Part shown: in pieces, positions 33,896-43,288 of the stretch | Layout: each line of letters opens with the position of its first letter | Position numbering within the stretch: position 1 is the first letter of the stretch | Origin: Colwellia maritima | GTDB taxonomy: Bacteria > Pseudomonadota > Gammaproteobacteria > Enterobacterales > Alteromonadaceae | Assembly (NCBI RefSeq): GCF_022669015.1 | Contig: NZ_JAKKSL010000001.1 | Location: 1,966,059 to 2,030,058 of the forward strand | Length of the DNA stretch: 64,000 nucleotides | Direction of reading: 5' to 3' | The notes under the pieces: model-generated | The model's input: only the letters and a program-made list of their open reading frames with translations | Database searches by the model: none | Told to the model about the DNA's origin: nothing | Made by a program: the position numbers and the translations under genes

Positions 33896-35809
33896 TAAAA
33901 ATCTTCCAAATAAGTGTAACCTGATAAACCTGTGACTAATTCTTCAAAAATTGATTCGCGCTCTTCTTCGGGTATTTTATTATTGACGAGCTCAGCGTAG
34001 GTCTGTTTAAATACTTGCGCATCTAAATGCACATAGCTCAACATGTCTTCAACGGTATCGCCTTCGTTAATTTCTGATATTTCCACTTCACCATTATCAT
34101 TCATTGTAACAACAGCACTATGTGTATCACCAAATAAGTTATGCATATCGCCTAAAATTTCTTGATAAGCTCCCACTAAAAAGAAGCCCATCAAATAGGG
34201 TTCATCTTCACTCCATCTTTGGTACAGGTAGCGTGGTTTCAATACCTTGCCCGTCAACATAGCTATCAATTGCACCGTCAGAATCACAAGTGATGTCTAA
34301 TAAAACGGCACGTTTTTGATGTGATTTTTGCAAATTATTTAAAGGTAATACTGGAAATACTTGGTCGATACCCCAGGAATCAGGTAATGATTGGAAAAGG
34401 GAAAAGTTTACAAAAAACTTATCGGCTAATTTTTCAGTTAAACCATCAATAATAGGGCGATGAAAACGGTTTTTATTGTCCATTAATTCGTTTAATTCAT
34501 AACAAACGCGCATATTGACTTGCTCAGCCCATGCTCGTTCAGTTAAATCTAAAAGACCCATTGCAAATTGATTATGCACTTCACTAATATCACTTTGTGT
34601 ATCGTGATAAATTTCAATTAAGGCGCGATCATCCGTACGCTCATTTAATTGCATCCAAGAGCGCCACATATTATGCAGCAATAATGATGCCTCCTCAGAA
34701 GGTGGCTCTATATCTTCAAGCTCGTACGATTCTGCGCCAATAACGTTTGAAATCAGTACGGCGTGATGTGCAGTTAATGCTCTACCAGATTCTGAAATGA
34801 TCATTGGCATGTGTTCGTCATACATTTTGCAAGTATCGCCGATAGCATGCACTATGTTGTTGGCATATTCCGCTAAACTGTAGTTCATTGAATTATGTGA
34901 TTGGCTACGAGTACCATCATAATCGATGGCTAAACCGCCGCCTACATCCATACATTCAAGACCTGCACCTAACTTACGTAATTCACAATAAAAGCGTGCT
35001 GCTTCACTAACACCTATACGCACATCACGAATATTAGCCATTTGTGAGCCTAAATGGAAATGCACTAATTGCAGTGTTGATAATTTATCGTGTTCTTTAA
35101 GAACTTTTATCACTTTTAATACTTGTGATGCAGATAAGCCAAATTTAGATTTTTCACCGCCACTGGCTTGCCATTTGCCTTTACCTTGTGAGGCCAAACG
35201 AACACGCAAACCTAAACTAGGTTCTACATTTAAGTTTTTTGCTTCGGCTAGAATCATTTCTAATTCAGACATTTTCTCTAAAACAATATGTACTTTATGA
35301 CCTAGTTTTCGACCGATTAATGCTAAACGCACATATTCTCGGTCTTTATAGCCATTACATACAATAACTGACGTTGCTTTTTGCGCTAACGCTAATACGG
35401 CCAAAAGCTCAGCTTTACTACCTGCTTCTAAACCAAGTTGTTTATGTTCTTTATTGGTTTGGCTCGCTAAAATTTCATCAACGACCTCACGTTGTTGGTT
35501 AACTTTAATAGGGTAAACTAACAAGTATTCTTCAGGGTAATTATAATCAGAAATGGCTTGGTTAAACGCTTCACACAAACTGTGAACACGGTGGTGAATA
35601 ATTTGTGGAAAGCGTATTAATGCCGGTAGCGTAAGACCTTTTGCCTCGATCATTTGAGCTATACTACTTAAATCAACAGTTTGTTCTTGGTTTTCTGCTT
35701 TAGGCGCCACAAAAACATTTCAAGCATCATTAATGCCGAAATACCCTTGACTCCAATGACGCACGTTATAAGAAGCACGAACGTGTTCGAGAGAAGTAGT
35801 TTTATCCAT
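33895..35809 (-). CDS. speA: Biosynthetic arginine decarboxylase (in-frame TGA plus one frameshift)
   Basis: A PLP enzyme making agmatine from arginine. From the ATG at 35809 it reads [19 protein letters not shown], then YFGIND-A, then TGA at 35720-35722, then NVFVAPKAE. Relatives have Gly at that codon (YYDVNELGHISV in E. coli), so TGA for GGA is the likely change. Downstream the family landmarks are clear: [50 protein letters not shown] and [14 protein letters not shown] frameshift near 34220 (one extra A) precedes [22 protein letters not shown]. Length is about 637 residues. A fallback GTG at 35710 would lack the first 33 residues. Confidence 0.92.
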
Positions 35810-36188
35810 TGGTTTTCCTTTTGAATATGTAATAGCACAATAGCTTATTAATATAGATTATACGCATTTATTATTTAAAGCTGAAATTGAATAATATGGT
35901 TGGTACCATAAAAAAAAATGATTAAACCAAGGTTATACTTTTTATTATTTTTGAGGGTATACCGTGTTATTTTTTGAATAAACAAATCAAAGATTTTTAT
36001 CTCGTGTTGATTGGTTAATAAAAGTAAACAAAGAAGAAGTGTTGATGGGTTTGTATTTATATTTTTGTTATGATGCGCAATTATTCATGGGGAGTTATTT
36101 ATATTGTGGCGTTGTATCGTCAACTCTCGTGATTCATACCAACTAAACTAAACTAAACAAAAGAATATAAGGCAAACTAAATATTACT
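35810..36188. promoter_or_regulatory. Divergent region between speA and mscS
   Basis: 379 bases without a gene. It holds an A-run with the half-site TGATTAAAC at 35918-35926, related to the palindromes at 32531, 40447 and 42063. A TATGAT near 36069 could be a -10 element for the plus-strand channel gene. I see no other clear signal. Confidence 0.35.
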
Positions 36189-37049
36189 ATGGACTGGCTT
36201 GATACCGCGTTTAATTCCATTAAGTTAACTGAGTTTTCAACGTTAATTTTTCAGAATAAATTTATTGTGACTTTAGCACTTGTTTTTATTTTTGTTATCG
36301 CTAAGCAAATTTTGATAAAAATGATAAAACGTAAATCTAAAAGCGATAAAAGAATACGTATAAATATGGTTAATAATATATTCACCTTATCGTTAATTGT
36401 CGCGCTTTTTAATATTTGGTCATATGAAATTCAAAAGTTCGCTTTTTCGATTGCGGCTTTTATTGTTGCTATTGTGTTGGCTACAAGAGAGTTTATTCAA
36501 TGTTTTATTGGTTTTGTTTATTTATTATCCAGTAGGCCCTTTCGCATTGGTGATTGGATACAAGTAGGGAATTATTTTGGTGAAGTGCATTCAACTGATT
36601 GGGCAAAATTAACTTTACTAGAAGTGGGTCAAGATGATTATGAATACACGGGAAAAACCTTGTATTTGCCTAATAGCCAATTAATTACTTCAGTGATAAA
36701 AAATCTTAACTTTTTAAAGCGATACGCCATGCATCACTTTACTATTATAAGAGATGATAGTGTTAACCCGTTTGAATTTATTGAACAGCTCAATGAAAAA
36801 GCCAATAAATATTGTGATGACTTTAAAGATGTCGCTATTCGTTATAATCAACTTATTGAAAATAGGTTAGAAATAAATATAACGGGTCCTGAGCCTCATA
36901 TTCAAATCGCCACATCAGATGTTGGTGATACCCAAGTGTTTTTTACGATTTTTTGCCCAACAGAGAGAGCACTTGAGATAGAGCAAAAATTAACGCGTGA
37001 TTTTATGTCATTGTGGTTTGAACATAAAAAATTAATTGTAAAAAGTTAG
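36189..37049 (+). CDS. Small mechanosensitive channel, MscS family
   Basis: An inner-membrane tension-gated channel that releases solutes on osmotic downshift. The 286-residue protein has membrane helices at about 25-45, 62-80 and 84-112. The pore-to-beta-domain junction reads SSRPFRIGDWIQVGNYFGEV, the MscS signature, and YLPNSQLITSVIKNL follows. The pore helix is less Gly/Ala-rich than in E. coli MscS. It is a different subtype from the convergent paralogue and overlaps its stop codon. It reads intact. Confidence 0.85.
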   Translation: MDWLDTAFNSIKLTEFSTLIFQNKFIVTLALVFIFVIAKQILIKMIKRKSKSDKRIRINMVNNIFTLSLIVALFNIWSYEIQKFAFSIAAFIVAIVLATREFIQCFIGFVYLLSSRPFRIGDWIQVGNYFGEVHSTDWAKLTLLEVGQDDYEYTGKTLYLPNSQLITSVIKNLNFLKRYAMHHFTIIRDDSVNPFEFIEQLNEKANKYCDDFKDVAIRYNQLIENRLEINITGPEPHIQIATSDVGDTQVFFTIFCPTERALEIEQKLTRDFMSLWFEHKKLIVKS

Positions 37050-37918
37050 TGTTGTTCTGGCGTATTTAACGTGATTGAACCATCAAGGTGAATGTCGCGT
37101 TGTGGGAATGCGACGACAATATCATGTTCTTCGAATAACTCAGCTAGACGAAATCGAATATTACTCCTTGTTATTCTTAGGCCACCTTCAACGGTTGATT
37201 TAATCCAGAAACTTACGTGAAAAATAAGGGCATTATCACCGAAATCTTCAAATGAAACTTGAGGCTTAGGATCAGCTAACGTTTCTTTTTGATCTACAGT
37301 TGCTTGCATTATTAACGCAGCTACTTTTTTTATTGGCGAGCCATAAGCTACACCTACTATGACAGAGCCTCGAACTAATTGATCTACCAGTGTCCAGTTT
37401 ACAACAGTATTTTCAAGTAATTTACTGTTGGGAATTAATAGGTGTACGCCATCTACTCGCCTGATTCGTGTGGAACGTGTGTTAATTTCTTCCACTGTGC
37501 CTTTCGCATTTTCAACTTCTAAAAAGTCGCCAATTCTAATTGGACGTTCCCACATTAATATCCGACCGCTAATAAAATTATTGATAATATTTTGTGCACC
37601 AAAGCCGAAACCTATGGCAATAGCGCCGGATAAAAAAGCAAAAGCGGTGATAGGAACATTGATTAGATCTAAAGTAGTAATAATCAATATTGTGATGGCA
37701 ATAATATAAAATATGCGTTGCAATAAATGAATAATATTAGGATCTGTTTTTTGCGTGGTTAAACGTTTTGTTATACTTTTTACAATCCATTTTGTTAAAA
37801 AGAAGCCTATCACCAGTAAAAAAGGAATTAGGAGAATATCACCAATCGTAATAGGCTGATCTTCAATAGAGGTAACTGATATATTTAAAAAGGCTACAAT
37901 TTGCTCAAAGGTCATCAT
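37046..37918 (-). CDS. Small mechanosensitive channel, MscS family (second paralogue)
   Basis: A 290-residue MscS-type channel. It has two N-terminal helices, then a Gly/Ala-rich pore helix (AFLSGAIAIGFGFGAQNIINNFISG, in pieces) and the beta-domain RPIRIGDFLEVENAKGTVEEI with LLIPNSKLLENTVVNW. The C-terminal alpha/beta cage is complete. It begins 42 bases after the retropepsin-like gene on the same strand and probably ends the rimK operon transcript. Its stop overlaps that of the plus-strand channel gene by three bases, with no terminator between. Confidence 0.88.
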   Translation of the reverse strand: MMTFEQIVAFLNISVTSIEDQPITIGDILLIPFLLVIGFFLTKWIVKSITKRLTTQKTDPNIIHLLQRIFYIIAITILIITTLDLINVPITAFAFLSGAIAIGFGFGAQNIINNFISGRILMWERPIRIGDFLEVENAKGTVEEINTRSTRIRRVDGVHLLIPNSKLLENTVVNWTLVDQLVRGSVIVGVAYGSPIKKVAALIMQATVDQKETLADPKPQVSFEDFGDNALIFHVSFWIKSTVEGGLRITRSNIRFRLAELFEEHDIVVAFPQRDIHLDGSITLNTPEQH

Positions 37919-37960
37919 TTATTTCTCTCTTGTCGAGCTTATTGATTTAGCAAGTTAAAT

Positions 37961-38389
37961 TTATGAATTTACAAAGACTTTAGAAGGATCAACCAAAAAC
38001 TTTTTACCCAAGGCTTCTCTTCCAAGAAGCATTAAATAATTCATGTCAGATCGATCCGTTAATGTTATTTCTATCATCCAGGTTTCTTTTCCTAAAACTG
38101 CGGTTGTTTCGATAACGTAACGTTGTTCAGAAGTACCATTAGAGGATTTTATTTTCCTAATATCACTAATGGGAGCAGTACAACTGAGAATACTATTAAC
38201 ATTATGAACATCAGGATGGATATCAAACTTAACGCATTTCTTGCCATTTTTGACTATTTTAGTGAGGTTATCAACATGCAATGAAGATGTTTTTGCACCC
38301 GTATCAACTCTGACTTGTAAGTCGTCAATTGCTAGATCCGGTAAAGCGATTGATTCTAAACGACCTATGATTGTTTTATTCTTATTCAT
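37961..38389 (-). CDS. Retropepsin-like protease of the RimB/Zn_protease family
   Basis: A 142-residue single-domain protein historically named ATP-dependent zinc protease. It carries the aspartic-protease-like signature VDTGAKTSSLHVD (about residues 28-40) and MLLGREALGKKFLVDP near the C-terminus, the two halves of a retropepsin-like fold. In Pseudomonas the related RimB modulates the glutamate ligase RimK. Here it lies 12 bases after the deacylase gene and downstream of rimK on the same strand, supporting that partnership. I leave the symbol blank because orthology to RimB is inferred. Confidence 0.8.
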   Translation of the reverse strand: MNKNKTIIGRLESIALPDLAIDDLQVRVDTGAKTSSLHVDNLTKIVKNGKKCVKFDIHPDVHNVNSILSCTAPISDIRKIKSSNGTSEQRYVIETTAVLGKETWMIEITLTDRSDMNYLMLLGREALGKKFLVDPSKVFVNS

Positions 38390-38401
38390 ATAAAGCCTTA
38401 A

Positions 38402-39424
38402 TTAATTTAGATTATTATCTCTTGGTAATAATAATTCTTGCACTGATTCAATTTGCTCAGCAATGTCTTCATCATCTTCACTAAAGTAGGCTATGTGAAA
38501 CATTGCTTCACCTTCTTGTACCGGAATATTTTGTTTTCCAATTAAAATACCAGAACGAGTGGCTTTCACAGCGTCAATGATTTCACCGTAAGGACTGCCT
38601 ATTTCAGCGAGTACTTGACCTTTGACAATCTGATCACCCAAGTTGACAATATTATGTACAATACCACTCGCATTTGCTCTAACCCATTGACTTCCATTAG
38701 CAATGAAAGGCGCCATTTTTTTCTTTTTTGAAGTCGATTTTCTTGTCATGCCTAAATGCTGTAATACATTCAATATACCTTTCATACCAAAGACGAATTG
38801 AAAACTCGTCAAAACGTAAGGCTTCTCCCGCTTCATATAACAATATTTTTGTTTCATTTTTAACGGCAGATTCACGCAAAGAGCCATCCACTAACGTTGA
38901 GTTCAATAAAACAGGTACACCAAATACTTCTGCTAGCTCTTTCGTTTCAGCATCAGACATGTCTGCTCTAATTTGTGGTAAATTTGAGCGGTGAATAGCG
39001 CCAGTATGTAAATCTATACCGTAATCACAATGCTTTACTATTTCATTAAGAAAAATATAAGCGACCCTACCACCAAGGAGCCTTTCGCAGAACCTGGAAA
39101 ACAACGGTTAAGATCGCGACGATCAGGCATATAACGACTTTGATTTACTACACCATATACATTTACCATTGGTACAGCAATGACGGTACCTCGGGTAATT
39201 TTAAATTTTTGTTGTTTGATCAGACGACGTATAATTTCAATGCCATTTAATTCATCACCATGAACTGCCGCACTAACAAAGATAGTAGGTCCTGGTTTTT
39301 TTGACCGAATAATATGCACGGGTAGAGAGACATTCGCATCGGTGTATAGCTTGGCTACGGGCAAGTTAATTTTTCGATGTTCGCCGGGTAAGATGGTAAA
39401 TTCACCTATTGTTAATTTTTCCAT
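38402..39424 (-). CDS. Succinylglutamate desuccinylase/aspartoacylase-family deacylase (two frameshifts)
   Basis: A zinc-dependent M14-like hydrolase of the AstE/AspA group. The ligands are visible as AVHGDELNGIE (His and Glu) and IDLHTGAIHR (second His), with the arginine region MPDRRDLNRCFPG and the putative catalytic Glu in LLYEAGEAL. A C-terminal lipoyl-like hairpin (ANASGIVHNIVNLGDQIVKG) is typical of one branch. Frameshifts near 39062 and 38790 split it; restored length is about 340 residues. It sits 11 bases after rimK and 12 before the retropepsin gene. Its substrate could be an N-acyl amino acid or a glutamylated product of RimK. Confidence 0.8.
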
Positions 39425-39435
39425 AATGTTCTTTA

Positions 39436-40341
39436 TTAACCTTTGCCACGTGTTTTAGTGTTATTTGGTTTGGCATTTTTTTCCAAAAATTCGAATACCA
39501 TACCTGCAATGTTTTTGCCTGTGGCTTTTTCAATGCCTTCTAAACCGGGAGAGGAGTTAACTTCCATAACCATGGGGCCACTTTGAGAACGAAGTAAATC
39601 TACACCGCACATATTTAATCCCATTGCTTTTGCTGCATTAATAGCTGTTTCTCGCTCTTCTTTAGATAATTTAACTACTTCTGCTGAGCCTCCACGATGT
39701 AAATTAGAGCGAAATTCACCTTCTGCGCCTTGACGTTTCATAGCGGCAACGACTTTGCCACCAATAACTAAACAACGAATATCAGCGCCGCCGCCTTCTT
39801 TTACAAACTCTTGTACTAATATGTTAGCCTGAAGACCCATAAAAGCCTCTATGATTGCTTCTGCCGATTTGGCCGTTTCGGCTAACACAACACCAATACC
39901 TTGTGTACCTTCTAACAACTTAATAACAACAGGTGCGCCACCAACATTTTTAATTAAATCTTTTGTGTTATCAGGCTTATTTGCAAAACCAGTACGAGGT
40001 AAGCCGATACCTTTACGTGATAATAGTTGTAATGAACGTAATTTATCACGTGAGCGACTAATAGCGACTGACTCATTAATATTAAAGGTACCCATCATTT
40101 CAAATTGTCTAGCGACCGCCGTACCATAAAAAGTTACTGATGCACCAATTCTAGGGATAATGGCATCATATTTTGGTAATTCTTCACCATGATAACGTAC
40201 TGCTGAACGACTACTGGTAATATCCATATAGCAATGTAACGTGTCAATTACATCAACTTCATGGCCTAAGGCTTCGCCTGCTTCTTTTAAGCGTCGTGTG
40301 GAATACAGTTTTGAGTTTCTTGATAATATAGCTATTTTCAT
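39436..40341 (-). CDS. rimK: RimK-family glutamate ligase (ATP-grasp)
   Basis: An ATP-grasp ligase. E. coli RimK adds glutamates to the C-terminus of ribosomal protein S6 and can make poly-glutamate. The 301-residue protein has the ATP-grasp elements: [17 protein letters not shown] (about residues 136-152), [21 protein letters not shown], the [11 protein letters not shown] segment and the metal-binding [15 protein letters not shown]. It is the first gene of a four-gene minus-strand set with a deacylase, a retropepsin-like protein and MscS. A LysR gene is divergent, 147 bases away. The true acceptor could be S6, a peptide or a small molecule. Confidence 0.88.
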   Translation of the reverse strand: MKIAILSRNSKLYSTRRLKEAGEALGHEVDVIDTLHCYMDITSSRSAVRYHGEELPKYDAIIPRIGASVTFYGTAVARQFEMMGTFNINESVAISRSRDKLRSLQLLSRKGIGLPRTGFANKPDNTKDLIKNVGGAPVVIKLLEGTQGIGVVLAETAKSAEAIIEAFMGLQANILVQEFVKEGGGADIRCLVIGGKVVAAMKRQGAEGEFRSNLHRGGSAEVVKLSKEERETAINAAKAMGLNMCGVDLLRSQSGPMVMEVNSSPGLEGIEKATGKNIAGMVFEFLEKNAKPNNTKTRGKG

Positions 40342-40446
40342 AATATAAACCTTTTTTAATCACTTTTTCTTATTAAAAAGTGATGTCATAATTATAGCGC
40401 AGTGTATAGTTATAGCTGTAAATTACAAAGTTGTATATTTTTATGA

Positions 40447-40466
40447 GTTTAATCAAAAAAATGATT
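40447..40466. promoter_or_regulatory. Spaced palindrome related to GTTTAATCA-N7-TGATTAAAC
   Basis: GTTTAATCA, six A residues and TGATT, in the divergent rimK-lysR gap, 22 bases before the lysR ATG and about 106 before rimK. It shares the extended left side GAGTTTAATCA with the site at 32529. It could be a site for the divergent LysR regulator, but that is a guess. Confidence 0.4.
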
Positions 40467-40488
40467 GTAGGCGAGTGTTGGAAAGTAG

Positions 40489-41337
40489 ATGAAAATTGAA
40501 TTATTAAAAACATTTCTTGAAGTCAGCAGGACTTTACATTTTAGGATTGCATCAGAAAATTTATTTATTACACAATCTGCTGTCAGTGCTCGAATAAAGT
40601 TATTAGAAGAAGATTTAGGGGTTCTGCTGTTTGATCGTAGCCAAAAGCATTTAAAACTTACTCCTGAAGGGAACCGGTTAATTAAGCACGCCAATGAATT
40701 GTTATTTATGTGGCAAAAAACTAAACAAGATGTTGGCATTGCAGAAAGTGATTCTCACCAACTTGTGATCGGTTCTATGATGTCCATATGGGATATAGTT
40801 TTACAGGATTGGTTGAAAAAATTCACCGCAATATGGATGATGTGAGCTTATTGACAAATACCTACTCGCCAATTGAATTACGAAAAAGTGTGTTAAGTCG
40901 TGTTATTGATATTGCTTTTTTATTTGAGCCTCCTTTTTGTTGAAGATCTTATTACCGAGAAAGTGGCGACTGTACCTCTGCATTTGGTAACGACAGAGCC
41001 TAGCGCTTGTAACGATATTACGTTATTAGATAATTATATTATGGTGGATTATGGTGATGCAATTAATGCACAGTATCGGCGTGATTTTCAAATGGCTGCT
41101 CCGGCCAAACACTATATGAGTCAACCACGGATCGCACTAAACTTTTTATTAGATCTTGGCGGTAGTGCTTATCTACCACGACAGATGACGTTTGAATACA
41201 TTGAAAAGAAAAAACTATATATTGTTGATGAAGCGCCTGTATATTCAAGAGAAATATTTGCAGCTTACTTAGCTAAAAGCCAAAAAGTGAGTGTTATTGA
41301 GCAAACGATCCAATTATTTCCTTACGTTACACTATAA
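40489..41337 (+). CDS. LysR-family transcriptional regulator (two frameshifts)
   Basis: The N-terminal helix-turn-helix is standard: LLKTFLEVSRTLHF, ENLFITQSAVSARIKLLEEDLGVLLFDR and LTPEGNRLIKHA. The effector-binding domain is interrupted near 40830 (in an A run) and near 40935; repaired, it reads through MDDVSLLTNTYSPIELRKSVLSRVIDIAFLFEPP and VEDLITEKVATVPLHLV. Length is about 283 residues. It is divergent from rimK and is the natural candidate regulator of the rimK operon; the effector is unknown. Confidence 0.85.
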
Positions 41338-41423
41338 AATAAACTCAAATTAAATAGCTCACTTTGATCTTGTGGCAAAATCTATGTCAAATGGGCTAGA
41401 TAATTTGAGTCGATTAATTATCG

Positions 41424-41672
41424 TTATGCTTTTGGTGGAAGCGTACTAATTGGTTTATAGTAACTTGCTTCTAACTCTTCATTTACGCATTGCAATAAAT
41501 AAGTGTTTAATTGCTGCGCTTCAACTTCTTCTTGCGTTGCATATTCGCTACAATCAGCTACCAAGCTAAGTAAATAACTTTTAGGCGCATCTTCCAAAAC
41601 TGGTTTTTCTTCTTCGCTGTAACTCATATTGCTAAACAAAACTAACAGTGTAAAAGCTAATGTTTTTTTCAT
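41424..41672 (-). CDS. Small exported protein of unknown function
   Basis: An 82-residue protein with a clear Sec signal peptide (MKKTLAFTLLVLFSNMSYS, cut after about residue 19), then an acidic mature part of about 63 residues with two Cys (CSEY and QCVNEE) that could form a disulfide in the periplasm. It ends SYYKPISTLPPKA. I do not recognise the family. It lies 37 bases after the gene upstream on the same strand. Confidence 0.65.
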   Translation of the reverse strand: MKKTLAFTLLVLFSNMSYSEEEKPVLEDAPKSYLLSLVADCSEYATQEEVEAQQLNTYLLQCVNEELEASYYKPISTLPPKA

Positions 41673-41709
41673 AATTATTCTCTAAAATTTAATGTAAATT
41701 GAATAACGA

Positions 41710-41975
41710 TTAGTTATCCCAGTAGTCGCTAAATGAATTTAGCTCTTTTTCTATCGTTCTTTTTTCATGCAAAGAGTCGAGTTTTTGCCTAGTGTGATAC
41801 TTTTGCTTTGCTTTCTTTTTAATGTTTTTTCGAATCATTTCTTTGTTTGTAGTGCCATAGGCTATTTCAAAACCTGCTATACCAGAACTGAAAAGTAAAT
41901 TTTCATCCATATCAATATCAATATCAGTGTCAATGCCACCTCAGCCTCAGAGTCTTCATATGTATTAATGTTCAT
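41710..41975 (-). CDS. Small charged protein, PA3496-like (one frameshift)
   Basis: The ATG at 41975 has a good Shine-Dalgarno (AAGGTAAGG) and reads MNINTYEDSEAEV. A missing G near 41932 then shifts the frame, after which it continues GIDTDIDIDMDENLL and the basic C-terminal half RQKLDSLHEKRTIEKEL. The acidic Asp/Ile repeat followed by an Arg/Lys/Glu helix resembles the PA3496 family of putative envelope-integrity proteins, but the match is from memory and weak. Length is about 88 residues. A TTTAATCA/TGATTAAA palindrome lies 88 bases upstream. Confidence 0.5.
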
Positions 41976-42062
41976 TGCCTTACCTTATAAAAAACTAGAA
42001 TTGAATTTTCATCAGATAATGTACTCATCAATATCAATTGAAAAGCGAAATATTTTTGTTTT

Positions 42063-42086
42063 TTTAATCAAATTATTTGATTAAAC
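42063..42086. promoter_or_regulatory. Spaced palindrome TTTAATCA-N7-TGATTAAA
   Basis: Perfect eight-base arms with a seven-base spacer (AATTATT), the same geometry as the site at 32531. It lies in the 259-base gap between zntB's end and the PA3496-like gene. Confidence 0.45.
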
Positions 42087-42234
42087 ACTCGCTAAATATA
42101 AATTATGGAATGAGAAGGTGTCTTCAAAGCAGCTAAAAATGGGTGAATTTAGGCTGTATTGCTTTAATGATTGTTTGACAGGTTGATGCTCGGTGTAGTT
42201 CTCGTTACTATGTTTGAATGGCGTTAAGTTGTGG

Positions 42235-43206
42235 TTAAAACCATTTTTTCTTTTTGAAAAGCCAAACTTGCAACATGACAACGGCTATTAGTATCAGGAT
42301 GAAAATACCAAAAGCGTTATTGTTGTCTGAGCCAGGGATACCACCAACATTGATGCCTAAAAGACCGGTTAGAAATCCTAAAGGCAGAAAGACTGCTGCA
42401 ACAACGGATAAGACAAACATTCTGTTATTCATTTGATCATTTAGCTTGTGGTTTAACTCTTCTTGGCAAACAATTGCTCGGTCTTTTATTGAATCAAGTT
42501 CTTCGATATACCGGGTTAAATGGTCTGAAGTTTCTCTTAATAGTATTTTTTCTTCATTGGTGAAAAGCGTGATTTTATCACTAAATAGTTGTGACATTGC
42601 TTCTCTTTGCGGTGATAAATAGCGCCTCAAAGAGATTATTTGTCTACGTAAATCTGAAAGTTCGTTACGTAAATCGTTATTACTCGTTGTTAAAATATTT
42701 TCCTCAATATCCGACACGCTTTCTTCTATTTCAAAAATAGTTTGCCCCATTCGGGTGATTAAATTATCAGTGAGTATCGTGATAAAGTCTGCGGGTGTTT
42801 TGGGTCCTTCATCATTATCAAAATCAGCGGCAATTTCTTTGGTTGAGAGAAGCGTACGAAATCGAGTACTAATAATTTGATCTTTAGCGAACCAAAGACG
42901 AATAGAAACCATGTCATGAGGGTCGCTGTTGGGAGCTAAATTAACCCCCCTAAGCGACATCAGCACACCACCATTAAGTGGTGTGGCTCTTGGGCGAGTT
43001 TCTTCATTGAGTAGGGCAGTAATAACAACAGGGTTTAGTTGGCTTTCATGTGTTAGCCATTGTTTAGTTGTCTCTTGCGTATAATCAAAATGAAGCCAAA
43101 AAGGTTGGCTTTTGTCGAGCGAACGAAGAGATTTTATTTTATTATCTTGATTTTTTTGACCATGTTCATTGAAATAATAACCATAAATAAATTCTGAATG
43201 ACCCAT
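42235..43206 (-). CDS. zntB: Zinc/divalent cation transporter ZntB, CorA family
   Basis: A 323-residue member of the CorA 2-TM-GxN family. The large soluble domain is helical (DLRRQIISLRRYLSPQREAM). Two C-terminal helices flank the selectivity loop GINVGGIPG (about residue 285), the GIN plus VGGIPG form typical of ZntB rather than the YGMNF of CorA. E. coli ZntB mediates zinc transport; direction and ion here are inferred. It is followed on the same strand by 259 non-coding bases and reads intact. Confidence 0.88.
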   Translation of the reverse strand: MGHSEFIYGYYFNEHGQKNQDNKIKSLRSLDKSQPFWLHFDYTQETTKQWLTHESQLNPVVITALLNEETRPRATPLNGGVLMSLRGVNLAPNSDPHDMVSIRLWFAKDQIISTRFRTLLSTKEIAADFDNDEGPKTPADFITILTDNLITRMGQTIFEIEESVSDIEENILTTSNNDLRNELSDLRRQIISLRRYLSPQREAMSQLFSDKITLFTNEEKILLRETSDHLTRYIEELDSIKDRAIVCQEELNHKLNDQMNNRMFVLSVVAAVFLPLGFLTGLLGINVGGIPGSDNNNAFGIFILILIAVVMLQVWLFKKKKWF

Positions 43207-43288
43207 AACTACCTCGATAATAATATTTTTCTACATAATTTTTCTGCAGTAATAATCTTTTACAGTAATATTTTGTATAATGGAATTT

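Noticed and set aside
42081-42281. 66-codon minus-strand frame overlapping the end of zntB
   Set aside because: It is mostly in the zntB shadow, has no Shine-Dalgarno and shows no family features.
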